From JAWKWH01 sp040830725 (lineage in GTDB: Bacteria; Pseudomonadota; Alphaproteobacteria; Rhizobiales; Rhizobiaceae), in NCBI GenBank assembly GCA_040830725.1, contig JBFOMG010000022.1:8169-72168 (forward strand): a DNA stretch of 64,000 nt, written 5' to 3'. The first letter of the stretch is position 1; each line of letters opens with the position of its first letter. A program made the position numbers and the translations under genes. The notes below the pieces were generated by a model. The model saw only the letters and a program-made list of their open reading frames with translations, searched no databases and was not told where the DNA came from. Below, piece by piece: positions 9,082-18,235 of the stretch.

Positions 9082-9603
9082 CTAACAGACCAGGTGTCGA
9101 AAAGCGGTGACTACCTCTTCGTAGGCTTTGCGCTTGAACGGTACAATCAGTGACGGCAAATCAGTCATCGGTTTCCAGGACCAGGCGTCAAATTCAGGTT
9201 TGTGGCCACCCGGCGGTGGATCTATGGCTATTTCGCTTTCGTCGCCTTCAAACCGGAACGCATACCATCGCTGCTTCTGGCCCCGATACTTTCCCTTCAA
9301 GCCGATGCCGATCAAATGATCCGGAAGATCGTAGTAAATCCAGTCGGACGCTTCTGCCAGCAGCGACACGGAGCGAATACCGGTCTCTTCATAAAGTTCC
9401 CGTTTGGCTGCTTCGAAAGAATCTTCGCCCTTGTCGATACCGCCCTGCGGCATTTGCCAAAGCTGAGGTGTTCCATCGGATTCCGAATTGCCTTCAGACA
9501 AACGCCTTCCAGTCCAGACCAGTCCGTCGTCATTGAGCACCATGATCCCGACACAGGGCCGGTATGGCAGGCTCTCGGCATTAACCGGTTTGGATTTCGC
9601 CAT
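9082..9603 (-). CDS. rppH: RNA pyrophosphohydrolase (Nudix)
   Basis: 173 aa. A complete Nudix box runs from Gly54 to Ile76, with Glu60, Arg68-Glu69, Glu72-Glu73 and Gly75 in the GX5EX7REUXEEXGU spacing. The N-terminal PYRPCVGIMVLN and the Trp/Gln-rich LWQMPQGGID are typical of RppH/IalA rather than general Nudix enzymes. RppH removes pyrophosphate from triphosphorylated mRNA 5' ends and so starts decay. The start at MAKSKPVN was chosen over an upstream one that overlaps the preceding gene. It lies 7 bp after the deacetylase gene, as in other rhizobia, so it is probably co-transcribed with ctpA and that gene. Confidence 0.95.
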   Translation of the reverse strand: MAKSKPVNAESLPYRPCVGIMVLNDDGLVWTGRRLSEGNSESDGTPQLWQMPQGGIDKGEDSFEAAKRELYEETGIRSVSLLAEASDWIYYDLPDHLIGIGLKGKYRGQKQRWYAFRFEGDESEIAIDPPPGGHKPEFDAWSWKPMTDLPSLIVPFKRKAYEEVVTAFRHLVC

Positions 9604-9610
9604 ATTGGAT

Positions 9611-10792
9611 TTACTTGCGCTCAGGATCGGAGGCGAGTGCGGATACCGGGACAATTTCGATGCCGCGTTTCTTGGCCTCATTCACCCAAGAGGCGACAGC
9701 ATCCACGGTGACATCAAATGCCGATCCGGTACCGAGCGCATAGCCCTTTGCGCGCGCGATCCGTTCAAGTTCGTCGAGCTTCTTCAGTATCTCGCCGCGG
9801 TTTTTGCTCGCATCGATCACCGCGTCGCCAGATGCCAGAGGCACACCCTTGGCCGGTGCCAGTTGCGGTGCGAGTGACCGTGCCGACGTCCCGTCATCAA
9901 GATAAAGCAAACCTCGCTTTCCGAGTTCGATCATCATCGGTTCCATGGCAACCGGACTGGAAACAAAGCGCGCTCCCATATAGTTCATCACGCCGGTGTA
10001 GTTGGTCGTGCGGCCCAGTGCCCAACGCAGATTAGCGAGGTTTTTCTCGTCACCTGCATCGACGGTCAGCGTATTGCTGCCGGGATTGACCGCCGGATAA
10101 TCGAACGGTTCCAGCGGCACCTGCATCAGGATTTCATGGCCTGAGCGGCGGGCCGAAGTCATCCAGCGGCCAATACTGTTGCCATGCGGGGCAAATGCCA
10201 GTGTGACTTCGCCAGGCAGTTTTTCAATAGCCGACTGGGTACCCGTTTGCGAGAGACCAAGTCCGCCAATGACGATTGCGACCCGCGCGCCGCGGGCACC
10301 TGACCAGGGACGGGCATAGACGTCAAACGGCCGGCGGCCATCTTCTGCGCGCCTTGGCAACGTTCCGTAGCTGGAATTTTCGATCAGCGCCTTGTCAGGC
10401 AGATGCGCGATTCGCAGATTCTGACCGATTGCCGAAGGGTCGCGAATGATGATGACATTGTCGGACGGCTCGGGATCAGGATCGACCTTTATGATGGAAG
10501 GGCTTGGTGCTTCTTCCGGTAATTCGATGGAGCCGACTTCGATTTCATCCTCGGGCTCATCGTGGATATCGATATCGGTTTCCGGAACCACTGTAACTTC
10601 AGCCGTTACATCGGGTTTTCTGAAACCGCGATCGTAAAGGGATGTATAGGCCGCCAAGCCGGCTATGGCGGCGATGCTTAGTGCGGCCAGTGTGGCGCCG
10701 AACCGCGGCAATATCCGCCGGCCGGCACCTGATTTACCAGCCTTCAGATTTTGCCCGAGCGGCTGCTCTATTTTTTTGTCCAGTGGCGACAA
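9611..10792 (-). CDS. Divergent polysaccharide deacetylase family protein (YibQ-like)
   Basis: 393 aa, TTG start with GGGAACGAA upstream. An N-terminal membrane anchor (FGATLAALSIAAIAGLAAYT) follows a basic segment. Then comes an acidic, proline-rich linker (~55-130), then a C-terminal catalytic-like domain from GARVAIVIGGLGLSQTGT to the end, containing LAFAPHGNS and GRTTNYTGVMNYMGARF. This is the divergent polysaccharide deacetylase family (DUF610), periplasmic and of uncertain activity. Its location between ctpA and rppH matches the cell-envelope cluster of Rhizobiales. Confidence 0.9.
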   Translation of the reverse strand: MSPLDKKIEQPLGQNLKAGKSGAGRRILPRFGATLAALSIAAIAGLAAYTSLYDRGFRKPDVTAEVTVVPETDIDIHDEPEDEIEVGSIELPEEAPSPSIIKVDPDPEPSDNVIIIRDPSAIGQNLRIAHLPDKALIENSSYGTLPRRAEDGRRPFDVYARPWSGARGARVAIVIGGLGLSQTGTQSAIEKLPGEVTLAFAPHGNSIGRWMTSARRSGHEILMQVPLEPFDYPAVNPGSNTLTVDAGDEKNLANLRWALGRTTNYTGVMNYMGARFVSSPVAMEPMMIELGKRGLLYLDDGTSARSLAPQLAPAKGVPLASGDAVIDASKNRGEILKKLDELERIARAKGYALGTGSAFDVTVDAVASWVNEAKKRGIEIVPVSALASDPERK

Positions 10793-11203
10793 TTCGTTCC
10801 CACGGTCATTTGTAACGCCTAAACGGGACCGTTACGCACACTGGCCCTTGCGGCGTGTTGATTCGCTCAACAGTAGAGCGTAAATGGCCTAAATGGAATC
10901 GTTTGAACGCAGGTAATTTGTGCCGTGGCAAGGAGCGTACTGCGACGCGGTATGAATACCGGTAGCCGTGCGCGAAGCCGTCCATGGCGCAAAGAATCAA
11001 GTCGAAACGATTGTGGTTTATCGAAGCGCTTAAAGAAGCTCATGAACCTTTCGCTTGGCGGTCTTTTCCGTCCCGGCAACGTCGAAATCCTCGCACGATG
11101 GTTACATCGCGCTGCGGTCTTCTCCTCACCGAACCGAAAAATCTCCGCCATCAAGCCGCTCCCATTTAGGCCAGATACGCTCTCACGCGGTACACTGTCA
11201 CCC
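10793..11203. other. Gene-free stretch between ctpA and the deacetylase
   Basis: 411 bp. Reading frames exist on both strands (e.g. 10867-11154 minus, 10925-11332 plus), but they are Arg/Ser/Pro-rich, have no ribosome-binding site and match nothing I recognise. I see no clear terminator for ctpA here. It may hold a promoter for the deacetylase-rppH pair or a decayed small gene. Confidence 0.4.
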
Positions 11204-12529
11204 TTACTGGTTCAAGACGGGCTTATTCGGATCGGGCGGAAATGCCGGGTCCTGACGCTCGCCGCGAAGCAATTCGAGCGCAAAGGCGAGTTGCTTGTCA
11301 TCCTTCGGGTCCGGCGGGACATAGGCCGATGAGCCGGAGCCCTCTTCGTCCTCTTCCGCACCCTTTATGTGACCACGAAGTTCTGATTCTCCGCGTGTCA
11401 CATCGCGGCCCTTCAACTCGTCAGGCAATGGCTGCGCCACTTCGATGTCGGGTGTGATGCCTTTGCCCTGGATCGATTTACCAGCCGGTGTGTAGTAGAG
11501 CGCGGTGGTTAACCGCAATGCACCATTTTCGGCCAGAGGGATGATGGTCTGAACCGAACCCTTGCCGAATGAGCGGCTCCCAACGACCGTGGCCCGCCGC
11601 TGATCCTGCAGAGCGCCGGCAACAATCTCCGATGCGCTGGCAGAGCCGCCATTGACGAGGACAATGATCGGTTTGCCGTTTGCAAGATCGCCGGGCCGTG
11701 AATCGAACCGGGTTACATCGTTGGCTTCGCGGCCTCGGGTGGAAACAATCTCACCGTGCTCCAGGAAAGCATCCGAGACGCTGATCGCCTGATCAAGAAG
11801 TCCGCCCGGATTGAGCCGCAGATCGAGGACGTAACCTTTCAGTTCATCCGCTGGAATTTCAGAATTGATCTTCTCAAGCGCGCTTTCCAGATCAGCTTGC
11901 GTTTTTTCGGTGAACGATGTGATCTTCATGTAGCCGACATCATTCTCAACGCGGAACTTGACGGCCTTGACCTTGATGATGTCGCGAATGATCGTGATCT
12001 CAATTGGCTTGTCGGCGCCCTCGCGAAGGATTGTCAGATCGATCGGCGTGTTAACCAGCCCCCGCATCTTGTCGACCGCTTCGCTAAGCGTCATGCCACG
12101 CACCTCCTCGCCGTCGATCTTGGAGATGAAATCGCCAGCAAGTACGCCGGCACGTGCCGCCGGCGTGTCATCGATTGGTGTGATGATCTTGACGAGTTCG
12201 TTTTCCATTGTCACTTCGATGCCAAGACCGCCAAATTCTCCCTTGGTCTGCACTCGCATGTCCTGGGCGGCTTCCGGATTAAGATAGGAGGAATGGGGAT
12301 CAAGCGACGTCAGCATTCCGTTGATCGCATTCTCGATCAACTCGCTCTCTGAAGGAGGTTTGACGTACTGGGCGCGAACCCGTTCAAAAATATCACCGAA
12401 TATCGCCAGTTGACGGTATGTTTCCGATCCCGCAGCGTTTGCTTCATAACCGGGCGCCGAATTGATCAAACTGATCGCGGAAGCGCCGATGAGCGCGCCT
12501 GCTGCCAGAAGTGAGACCTTACGAATCAT
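11204..12529 (-). CDS. ctpA: C-terminal processing peptidase, S41 family
   Basis: 441 aa. An N-terminal signal/anchor (SLLAAGALIGASAISLI) is followed by an S41 N-terminal segment, a PDZ domain (~85-165, FGGLGIEV with DFISKIDGEEVRGM) and the serine-lysine catalytic core. The nucleophile is in GGSASASEIVAGALQ (about Ser298) and the general-base lysine in RSFGKGSVQT (about Lys323). The enzyme trims C-termini of periplasmic proteins. The start MIRKVSLL has a GGACGGGAA ribosome-binding site; ctpA overlaps the end of envC by 11 bp. The pairing fits coordinated control of murein hydrolases. Confidence 0.95.
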   Translation of the reverse strand: MIRKVSLLAAGALIGASAISLINSAPGYEANAAGSETYRQLAIFGDIFERVRAQYVKPPSESELIENAINGMLTSLDPHSSYLNPEAAQDMRVQTKGEFGGLGIEVTMENELVKIITPIDDTPAARAGVLAGDFISKIDGEEVRGMTLSEAVDKMRGLVNTPIDLTILREGADKPIEITIIRDIIKVKAVKFRVENDVGYMKITSFTEKTQADLESALEKINSEIPADELKGYVLDLRLNPGGLLDQAISVSDAFLEHGEIVSTRGREANDVTRFDSRPGDLANGKPIIVLVNGGSASASEIVAGALQDQRRATVVGSRSFGKGSVQTIIPLAENGALRLTTALYYTPAGKSIQGKGITPDIEVAQPLPDELKGRDVTRGESELRGHIKGAEEDEEGSGSSAYVPPDPKDDKQLAFALELLRGERQDPAFPPDPNKPVLNQ

Positions 12530-13844
12530 TTCCCGTCCTTCCACTGCGTCTTACCGACCACCATGAGGCCGGATTAACCGGTTTTCCGTTTTTTCGAAAC
12601 TCAATATAGAGCTCCGGACTTCCATTTCCCGTTTTTTGCGCAACTGCGCTGGCCAAACGTACCTCACCCATTACACCCAAGGGCTCGCCAGCCAGAACGG
12701 ATTGGCCCAAGGCCGTGTTGATTCGGTCCAGACCGGCCATAACAACATGATATCCATCACCTGTATCAAGGATCAAGACTTGGCCATAGGATCGGAACGG
12801 ACCGGAATATAACACAATTGCATCTGCGGGAGCGGTAACAATAGCTCCCGATTGTGTTTGAACAGTGTCGCCTGTCCGTTTGCCGCCAATTCCGTCATCG
12901 GAACCGAACCGGGCGACGATTCGCCCGGCTACCGGCAAAACGAGCTTGCCGCGCATCCGGCCAAAGGATTCGCCGGCTCCTAGCCTGTTTTCTTCAGGTA
13001 CGGGCCGGTTGGCCAGTTCGGCCTCGCGGCGGCGCCTTTCCTCTTCAGCCAGTCTGGCCCTTTCCTGTGCCCGGCGTATGCTTGTGATCTGGCTCTCGAG
13101 CGACGCAATCAAGTCCTTCAGATTTGTTGCCTTGCCGGACAACTCAGCGGCTTTCTGCCGTTCAGCCATCATCTCGGCCTCGGATTGCGACTGCAGCTGT
13201 TTGCGTTCAGCCAGAAGCCGACCAAGCCGCTCCTTTTCTGCTATCTGCTCGGTGATCCTTTGGGTCAGCCGTTTGCGTTCCTCGCGAATGGAAACGGTGA
13301 TTCTTGACAGGGCCTTCAAATCGGCGATGAGGATTTCGGTCTCGGCGCGCAGTTCCGGAACAACGGCTCCCAAGAGTATTGCACTGCGTACAGAGGCGAG
13401 TGCATCTTCCGGCCTGACAAGCAGTGCTGGCGGCGGATTGAGACCCATTCGCTGCAGCGCACCCAGAACCTCCGCCAATATTCCACTGCGGAGCCTGAGC
13501 GAAGTGCGTAGATCGAAATCACGCTTGCTCAACGTTTCCAGCCGCACCTCGATATCTTCAATATCCTCGGAGATCTTCTTTTCGGTCTTGGCCGCCTGGA
13601 TCAAGGCCGCAGTCAGGCTCGCATTATCCTTGCGGATCGATGCAACCTCGCGTTCCAATGTCGCGAGGCGCTCATCCGTCAGGGTGATCTGTTTTTTGAG
13701 CTGTTCATATTCGCGGCGGTTCTGCGCATTGCTGGATTCCAGCTGCTGCGGGTCCTGTGTCTGGGCCAATACACCCGGAGTTGCCGCGATCAGGGAACCG
13801 ATCAACGCCACCGCAACCGATATCGTCTTTATCCTGATTGCCAA
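12519..13844 (-). CDS. envC: EnvC-like murein hydrolase activator (degenerate LytM)
   Basis: 441 aa, TTG start with GAAGGTACAG upstream. It has a signal peptide (VAVALIGSLIAATPGVLAQ), a long coiled coil (~30-270, Lys/Glu/Arg-rich) and a C-terminal LytM/M23 domain (~305-435). The zinc-ligand motifs of active M23 enzymes are missing: the usual HxxxD region reads KRTGDTVQTQSGAIV, and the HxH region reads DGYHVVMAGLD. The protein should therefore be an amidase activator, like EnvC in E. coli, not a peptidase. It is upstream of ctpA with overlapping reading frames. Confidence 0.92.
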   Translation of the reverse strand: MAIRIKTISVAVALIGSLIAATPGVLAQTQDPQQLESSNAQNRREYEQLKKQITLTDERLATLEREVASIRKDNASLTAALIQAAKTEKKISEDIEDIEVRLETLSKRDFDLRTSLRLRSGILAEVLGALQRMGLNPPPALLVRPEDALASVRSAILLGAVVPELRAETEILIADLKALSRITVSIREERKRLTQRITEQIAEKERLGRLLAERKQLQSQSEAEMMAERQKAAELSGKATNLKDLIASLESQITSIRRAQERARLAEEERRRREAELANRPVPEENRLGAGESFGRMRGKLVLPVAGRIVARFGSDDGIGGKRTGDTVQTQSGAIVTAPADAIVLYSGPFRSYGQVLILDTGDGYHVVMAGLDRINTALGQSVLAGEPLGVMGEVRLASAVAQKTGNGSPELYIEFRKNGKPVNPASWWSVRRSGRTGNDS

Positions 13845-13942
13845 CTGTACCTTCGCGAAGGTTGAAGTTTCCGGGAAAATCTAGCCCATGGGCGTTTAAC
13901 GCAGCACTAACCATATTCGCCAATTTGTCAAAAACCCGGCGC

Positions 13943-14425
13943 TCAATCGCGGTGATAGGGATGACCACTCAATATTGTGGTTGCCCGGTAAAGCTGTTCT
14001 GCAAGCATGATTCTTGCAAGTTGATGCGGCCAGGTCAATTTGCCAAAACTGATCTTTCGATCGGCAAGATTGTGCAGCGAGGCATCGTGTCCATCAGGTC
14101 CGCCGATCGCAAACCAGCAATCGCGGATGCCATCGTCGCGCAGTGAGCGGATAAAACCAGCAAATTCGCGCGATGTGACATTCTTTCCGGCCTCGTCGAG
14201 AAGTATCAGCGTTTGGCTGCTGTCAAACCGCGCCTTCAAACGGTCTGCTTCCTCGTGCTTGCGCAGTTCCGGCCTTGTGGCTTTGCTTTCGGCGATCTCC
14301 GTCAAACCGGTGAATGCCAGACCCATAGGCGGCCCCGCCTTGGCGAAACGGTCCAAATAGCGGGTGCAAAGCACCTCTTCCGGCCCCTGCTTGAGGCGCC
14401 CGACAGCAAAAATCGAAATGCGCAC
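13943..14425 (-). CDS. rlmH: 23S rRNA (pseudouridine1915-N3)-methyltransferase
   Basis: 160 aa, the usual RlmH length, GTG start. The opening RISIFAVGRLKQGPEEVL and the SPOUT-fold C-terminal knot (FAIGGPDGHD, ISFGKLTWPHQLARIMLAEQ, ending in HPYHRD) are diagnostic. RlmH methylates pseudouridine 1915 in helix 69 of 23S rRNA on assembled 70S ribosomes. It lies 21 bp after rsfS, the usual pair. Confidence 0.97.
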   Translation of the reverse strand: MRISIFAVGRLKQGPEEVLCTRYLDRFAKAGPPMGLAFTGLTEIAESKATRPELRKHEEADRLKARFDSSQTLILLDEAGKNVTSREFAGFIRSLRDDGIRDCWFAIGGPDGHDASLHNLADRKISFGKLTWPHQLARIMLAEQLYRATTILSGHPYHRD

Positions 14426-14446
14426 AGTTATCCGGCCAGACAGACC

Positions 14447-14806
14447 CTAGTGGACTGTCTGATCATCGAGGTCGGGCGCGAGCCACATTTTCTCGATATT
14501 GTAGAAGTCCCGAACTTCCGGGCGGAATACATGCACGATGATGTCGCCGGCATCGATGAGCACCCAATCGGCGCTCTGCAGGCCCTCCACTCGCGCTTTG
14601 CCCATACCGGCATCCTTCAGCGCTTTCAGCAAATGGTCGGCCACTGCCGACACATGACGATGCGAGCGGCCCGAAGCGACTACCATGTAGTCTCCGAGGC
14701 TCGATTTGCCCTGAATGTCGATTGGAACGATGTTTTCAGCCTTGGAGTCTTCGAGACTGCCAAGCACAATGTTAAGTGCCGCTGATGAGTCGTGTTGAAC
14801 GCTCAC
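14447..14806 (-). CDS. rsfS: Ribosomal silencing factor
   Basis: 119 aa from a GTG start. The frame is open to a TTG at 14887 that would add 27 variable residues, so the start is uncertain. The core is unmistakable RsfS/Iojap: LEDSKAENIVPIDIQGKSSL, DYMVVASGRSHRHV, then DWVLIDAGDIIVHVFRPEVR and DFYNIEKMW. RsfS binds L14 on the 50S subunit and blocks subunit joining during starvation. Order nadD-(MFS)-rsfS-rlmH is that of other alphaproteobacteria apart from the MFS gene. Confidence 0.95.
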   Translation of the reverse strand: MSVQHDSSAALNIVLGSLEDSKAENIVPIDIQGKSSLGDYMVVASGRSHRHVSAVADHLLKALKDAGMGKARVEGLQSADWVLIDAGDIIVHVFRPEVRDFYNIEKMWLAPDLDDQTVH

Positions 14807-14967
14807 TTCGGCGGGTGAAGGTTCCTGGGATACCTTCCGCGTATGTGCTGTTCTCAGTGTCTTTCCTTTCCTGGCAAGAACAACCAAACCACCGGCCGGT
14901 TCGCCGGTATTCCAAAGATATGCAGGAAATTGTTAAGGATTCAAGACAATAGCGGCTTACTTTGGCA

Positions 14968-16263
14968 CTAAGATTGCTGTTTTTCGTCATGTTCCGGCCA
15001 GTAGGCCAGGTCTGCAGGTACGGGCGCTTGCGCCGACATTGGCGCGAAAGTGCCGGTTTCGTGGCGCGGAACTCCTTCGGCAGAGAACAATCGCCAGGCG
15101 ACAAAGATGCCGAATGATGCTGCTATCACAATCACGAGAACGATGAATACCGTGGTGCCAAAACCTGCAGTCAGCAGGGTTGCCAAACCGGGAATCAGGA
15201 AACCCGAAACCGACCAGGCAAACAGCATCGTGCTGGCCACTTGTACGAGCTCGTTTCTTTCGGCCCGGTCGCTGGCATGGGCATTGGATATTGAGAAAAT
15301 GGACTCGGTTGAACCCACCCAGACCACATAGATGAATATCAAGATCCAGATCGGCGAACCGTCCATGATGAAAGCCAGAATTCCGGTTCCGGCGACGCTC
15401 ACCGCTGCCGCCAGCAAGACCACGCGCCTGTCCAAACGGTCGGAAATCCAACCGGCGGGAAGCTGGATCAACAATGTCCCGAGTGGCATCGCCAGCATCA
15501 AAAGCGCGATATCGGCCTTGGAGTAACCCGACGCGGCCAGATGTATCGGCGAAAATCCTGCTACCATCATGGTCAATCCGCCAACGGCTAGCATGCCGAC
15601 CATGGCTACGGGCGAGATGCTCCAGACGGCACGAATCGCTATAGAAGCGGTTTCCGGCGGGGCAGGCGGACGCAGACGGGTCAGACCGACAGGAATGATC
15701 GACAAGGCTGCAAATGCGATTGAAATGATTTGCGCATGCGATCCGGAAATTTCAACATAAGCAATCAGATATGAGCCACAGCCGATGCCGATAACATAGG
15801 CGACATAGAATATCGCCATGACCCGGCCGCGAATCTCGTTGCCAACGACGTCGTTCAACCAGCTCTGTGAAACGATGAACAGGCCGCTGACGGCAAATCC
15901 GTAAATGATGCGCGCCATTGCCCATGGAAGCGGCGCTACCCAAGTGGCAAGGATTACGTTCGACAAGATCACAAGCGCCGAAAGCGTCATGAACACGCGT
16001 GCATGACCCACTCTGGCAACGAGTTGGCCGGTCAGAAAACAACCGGCGATACCCCCGGCCGACAAAGCGGTGATCATCAACCCCGCCCACGCCGGTTCAA
16101 AACCTTCAAGCGCCAACCGCAGAGGAATGAATGCGAACATCAACCCATTGCCAATGGCAATGAGAGCCATCGAGACGATGACGCCTGTGACTGCAATTGC
16201 CGGTGTCGGCAGATCTCCGGCACCATATTCGGTTTCATCGAGATGTTCAGTGTCAGTGTTCAT
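14968..16263 (-). CDS. MFS transporter (YcaD/CynX-like)
   Basis: 431 aa with twelve hydrophobic helices. The loop 2-3 region GCFLTGQLVARVGHARVFM and the second-half counterpart GWISDRLDRRVVLLAAAVS are classical MFS signature loops. The C-terminal ~45 residues are hydrophilic and cytoplasmic. The opening GVIVSMALIAIGNGLMFAFI resembles the YcaD group. Substrate unknown. It is inserted between nadD and rsfS, which are adjacent in most relatives, and read in the same direction. Confidence 0.9.
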   Translation of the reverse strand: MNTDTEHLDETEYGAGDLPTPAIAVTGVIVSMALIAIGNGLMFAFIPLRLALEGFEPAWAGLMITALSAGGIAGCFLTGQLVARVGHARVFMTLSALVILSNVILATWVAPLPWAMARIIYGFAVSGLFIVSQSWLNDVVGNEIRGRVMAIFYVAYVIGIGCGSYLIAYVEISGSHAQIISIAFAALSIIPVGLTRLRPPAPPETASIAIRAVWSISPVAMVGMLAVGGLTMMVAGFSPIHLAASGYSKADIALLMLAMPLGTLLIQLPAGWISDRLDRRVVLLAAAVSVAGTGILAFIMDGSPIWILIFIYVVWVGSTESIFSISNAHASDRAERNELVQVASTMLFAWSVSGFLIPGLATLLTAGFGTTVFIVLVIVIAASFGIFVAWRLFSAEGVPRHETGTFAPMSAQAPVPADLAYWPEHDEKQQS

Positions 16264-16328
16264 GTCCGAAACATCGGCCGGATCACGCGCTTGGGCGCCA
16301 GTAAATACGACATGAATTTCAGGGCCGA

Positions 16329-16919
16329 TTACTGGCTATCGCGAATTGCGGTTGATGACAGGGATGAACGGGGGCCGTGAATGAATGTCCAGACCGGTGC
16401 GCGCAGGCGTGCCAACAATGCCGAATCGTCTTCGTCGATGCGCGCAAAGTCATAGGCTTTGGCGGCAATGGATGAGAGAAAGGATAATGTAGAACCGGGT
16501 CGATCGATGACCGCAACCGGCACGGATTCGATAATCTGGCGCCACCGGTCCCACTTGTGAAAGTCACGCAAATTGTCGGCACCCATGATCCAGACGAAAT
16601 TCACACCGGGATTGCGGCGGATAACCAGCTCGATCATATCGGCCGTATATCGAACGTTGTGGGCCGCTTCAAAAGCGGTGACCCGAATTCTCGGATCGTC
16701 AGCGATTGCTTGGCTTTCCGCGACGCGAACGTCCAGTGCCGACTGTTTTTTTCCGATTTTCAGAGGATTACCCGGCGAGACTATCCACCACAATTGGTGA
16801 AGTGCAAGGCGGCGCAAGGCGATTTCGGCGACAAGACGGTGTCCGGCATGAGGCGGATTGAACGATCCCCCGAAAAGGCCCACGCTCAAGCCCCTGGCCG
16901 CGTGGGGCATTTTCAACAT
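16329..16919 (-). CDS. nadD: Nicotinate-nucleotide adenylyltransferase
   Basis: 196 aa. The nucleotidyltransferase loop GLFGGSFNPPHAGH is at residues 14-27, and LWWIVSPGNPLK and FVWIMGADNLRDFHKW follow in NadD order. The C-terminal signature appears as SLSSTAIRD. The enzyme makes nicotinic acid adenine dinucleotide in NAD biosynthesis. The frame continues upstream into proA (to 16979); the start at MLKMPHAARG was preferred because relatives begin just before this segment. The gene follows proA closely and is likely in the obgE-proBA transcript. Confidence 0.95.
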   Translation of the reverse strand: MLKMPHAARGLSVGLFGGSFNPPHAGHRLVAEIALRRLALHQLWWIVSPGNPLKIGKKQSALDVRVAESQAIADDPRIRVTAFEAAHNVRYTADMIELVIRRNPGVNFVWIMGADNLRDFHKWDRWRQIIESVPVAVIDRPGSTLSFLSSIAAKAYDFARIDEDDSALLARLRAPVWTFIHGPRSSLSSTAIRDSQ

Positions 16920-16945
16920 TTGACTGGACAAACCGGATATCGCGC

Positions 16946-18232
16946 TCAAGGCCGGGTTTGACCCGATCCGCGCACGCAATATTTGAACGACGTCAACTGT
17001 TCGACACCAACTGGCCCGCGCGCATGCATTTTCCCGGTAGCGATGCCGATTTCCGCACCCATGCCGAATTCGCCGCCATCGGCAAACTGCGTCGATGCGT
17101 TGTGTAGCAGAATCGCCGAATCGATCTCCGAGAAGAAGCGATCAACGGCCCTTTGATCTTCAGCGATTATCGCTTCGGTGTGATTCGATGAATAGCGATT
17201 GATGTGATCGATTGCACCACCGACACCGTCGACCACCGTTACCGATATGATGGCATCAAGATATTCGGTAGACCAGTCCGCATCCGTCGCCTCTTCGGCA
17301 ACGCGGAATCCCTTGATCTGTTCGGTATCGACCCGAACTTCGCAGCCAGCGTTGATCAATGCCTGCATGATCTGAACCAGATGCGTTCCAATGACTTCGC
17401 GATCGACAAGCAGGGTTTCCGCCGCTCCGCAAATTCCCGTGCGCCGCATTTTGGAATTGACCACAACGTCAATCGCCATGCCCAGATCTGCCGACCCGTC
17501 TACATAGACGTGACATATGCCTTCCAGGTGGGCAAAGACCGGAACCCGCGCCTCGCTTTGCACCCGCTCGACCAGTCCTTTGCCACCCCGCGGCACTATG
17601 ACATCGATCGTACCATTGAGACCTTTCAGCATTTCGCCCACAGCAGCGCGATCGGTCGTCGGCACGAGTTGAACTGCATCAGCGGGCAACCCGGTCGTTT
17701 CAAGGGCCTTGATCATGCATTGATGAATTGCGTCGGAGGAGTGGAACGAATCCGATCCGCCACGCAAGATCACTGCATTGCCGGCTTTCAAACACAGTGC
17801 CGCGGCATCTGCAGTCACATTCGGACGGCTTTCGTATATGACACCCAGAACGCCAAGCGGCGTTCGAACACGCTCAATGCGCAATCCGTTGGGCCGCCTC
17901 CACTCGGCGATGGTCTTGCCAACCGGATCGGGAAGTCCGGCTATCGCCCTGATGCCTTCGGACATTGCCTTGATGCGATCGGCGGTCAGCGTCAGCCGGT
18001 CGACAAATGCCTCGCTTAGGCCAGTCTCCTTGGCGTTTTCCAGATCCTTTGCATTCGCCGCAAGAATTGAGTCAACTTCCCGCTCGATAACAAGCGCCAT
18101 CCCCAACAACGCATTGTTCTTGATATTGGTGGAACTGGTCGCGAGTTGACGAGACGCGTTTTGAGCCCTCGATCCGATTTCGTTCATCAACGCGGTGACG
18201 CCGGTGTCCGAATTTCCTGCTTTATCGAGCAT
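16946..18232 (-). CDS. proA: Gamma-glutamyl phosphate reductase
   Basis: 428 aa, full length, aldehyde-dehydrogenase fold. The catalytic Cys268 lies in RRTGICGAAETLLVD; NADP-binding and substrate regions read VIYESRPNVTADAAALCLK and PRGGKGLVERVQ. It reduces gamma-glutamyl phosphate to glutamate semialdehyde, the second step of proline synthesis. It starts 3 bp after the proB stop, so the two are translated from one message. Confidence 0.97.
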   Translation of the reverse strand: MLDKAGNSDTGVTALMNEIGSRAQNASRQLATSSTNIKNNALLGMALVIEREVDSILAANAKDLENAKETGLSEAFVDRLTLTADRIKAMSEGIRAIAGLPDPVGKTIAEWRRPNGLRIERVRTPLGVLGVIYESRPNVTADAAALCLKAGNAVILRGGSDSFHSSDAIHQCMIKALETTGLPADAVQLVPTTDRAAVGEMLKGLNGTIDVIVPRGGKGLVERVQSEARVPVFAHLEGICHVYVDGSADLGMAIDVVVNSKMRRTGICGAAETLLVDREVIGTHLVQIMQALINAGCEVRVDTEQIKGFRVAEEATDADWSTEYLDAIISVTVVDGVGGAIDHINRYSSNHTEAIIAEDQRAVDRFFSEIDSAILLHNASTQFADGGEFGMGAEIGIATGKMHARGPVGVEQLTSFKYCVRGSGQTRP

Positions 18233-18235
18233 TTT

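Noticed and set aside
10867..11154. 95-codon minus-strand frame between the deacetylase gene and ctpA
   Set aside because: Arg/Pro/Ser-rich with no start signal; I could not tell it from chance.
12865..13884. 339-codon open frame on the plus strand opposite envC
   Set aside because: It is Ser/Arg-rich with no ribosome-binding site and lies entirely antisense to a clear envC; it mirrors the codon bias of the real gene.
17204..18019. 271-codon open frame opposite proA
   Set aside because: Antisense to a complete proA with its catalytic Cys; composition unlike a real protein.
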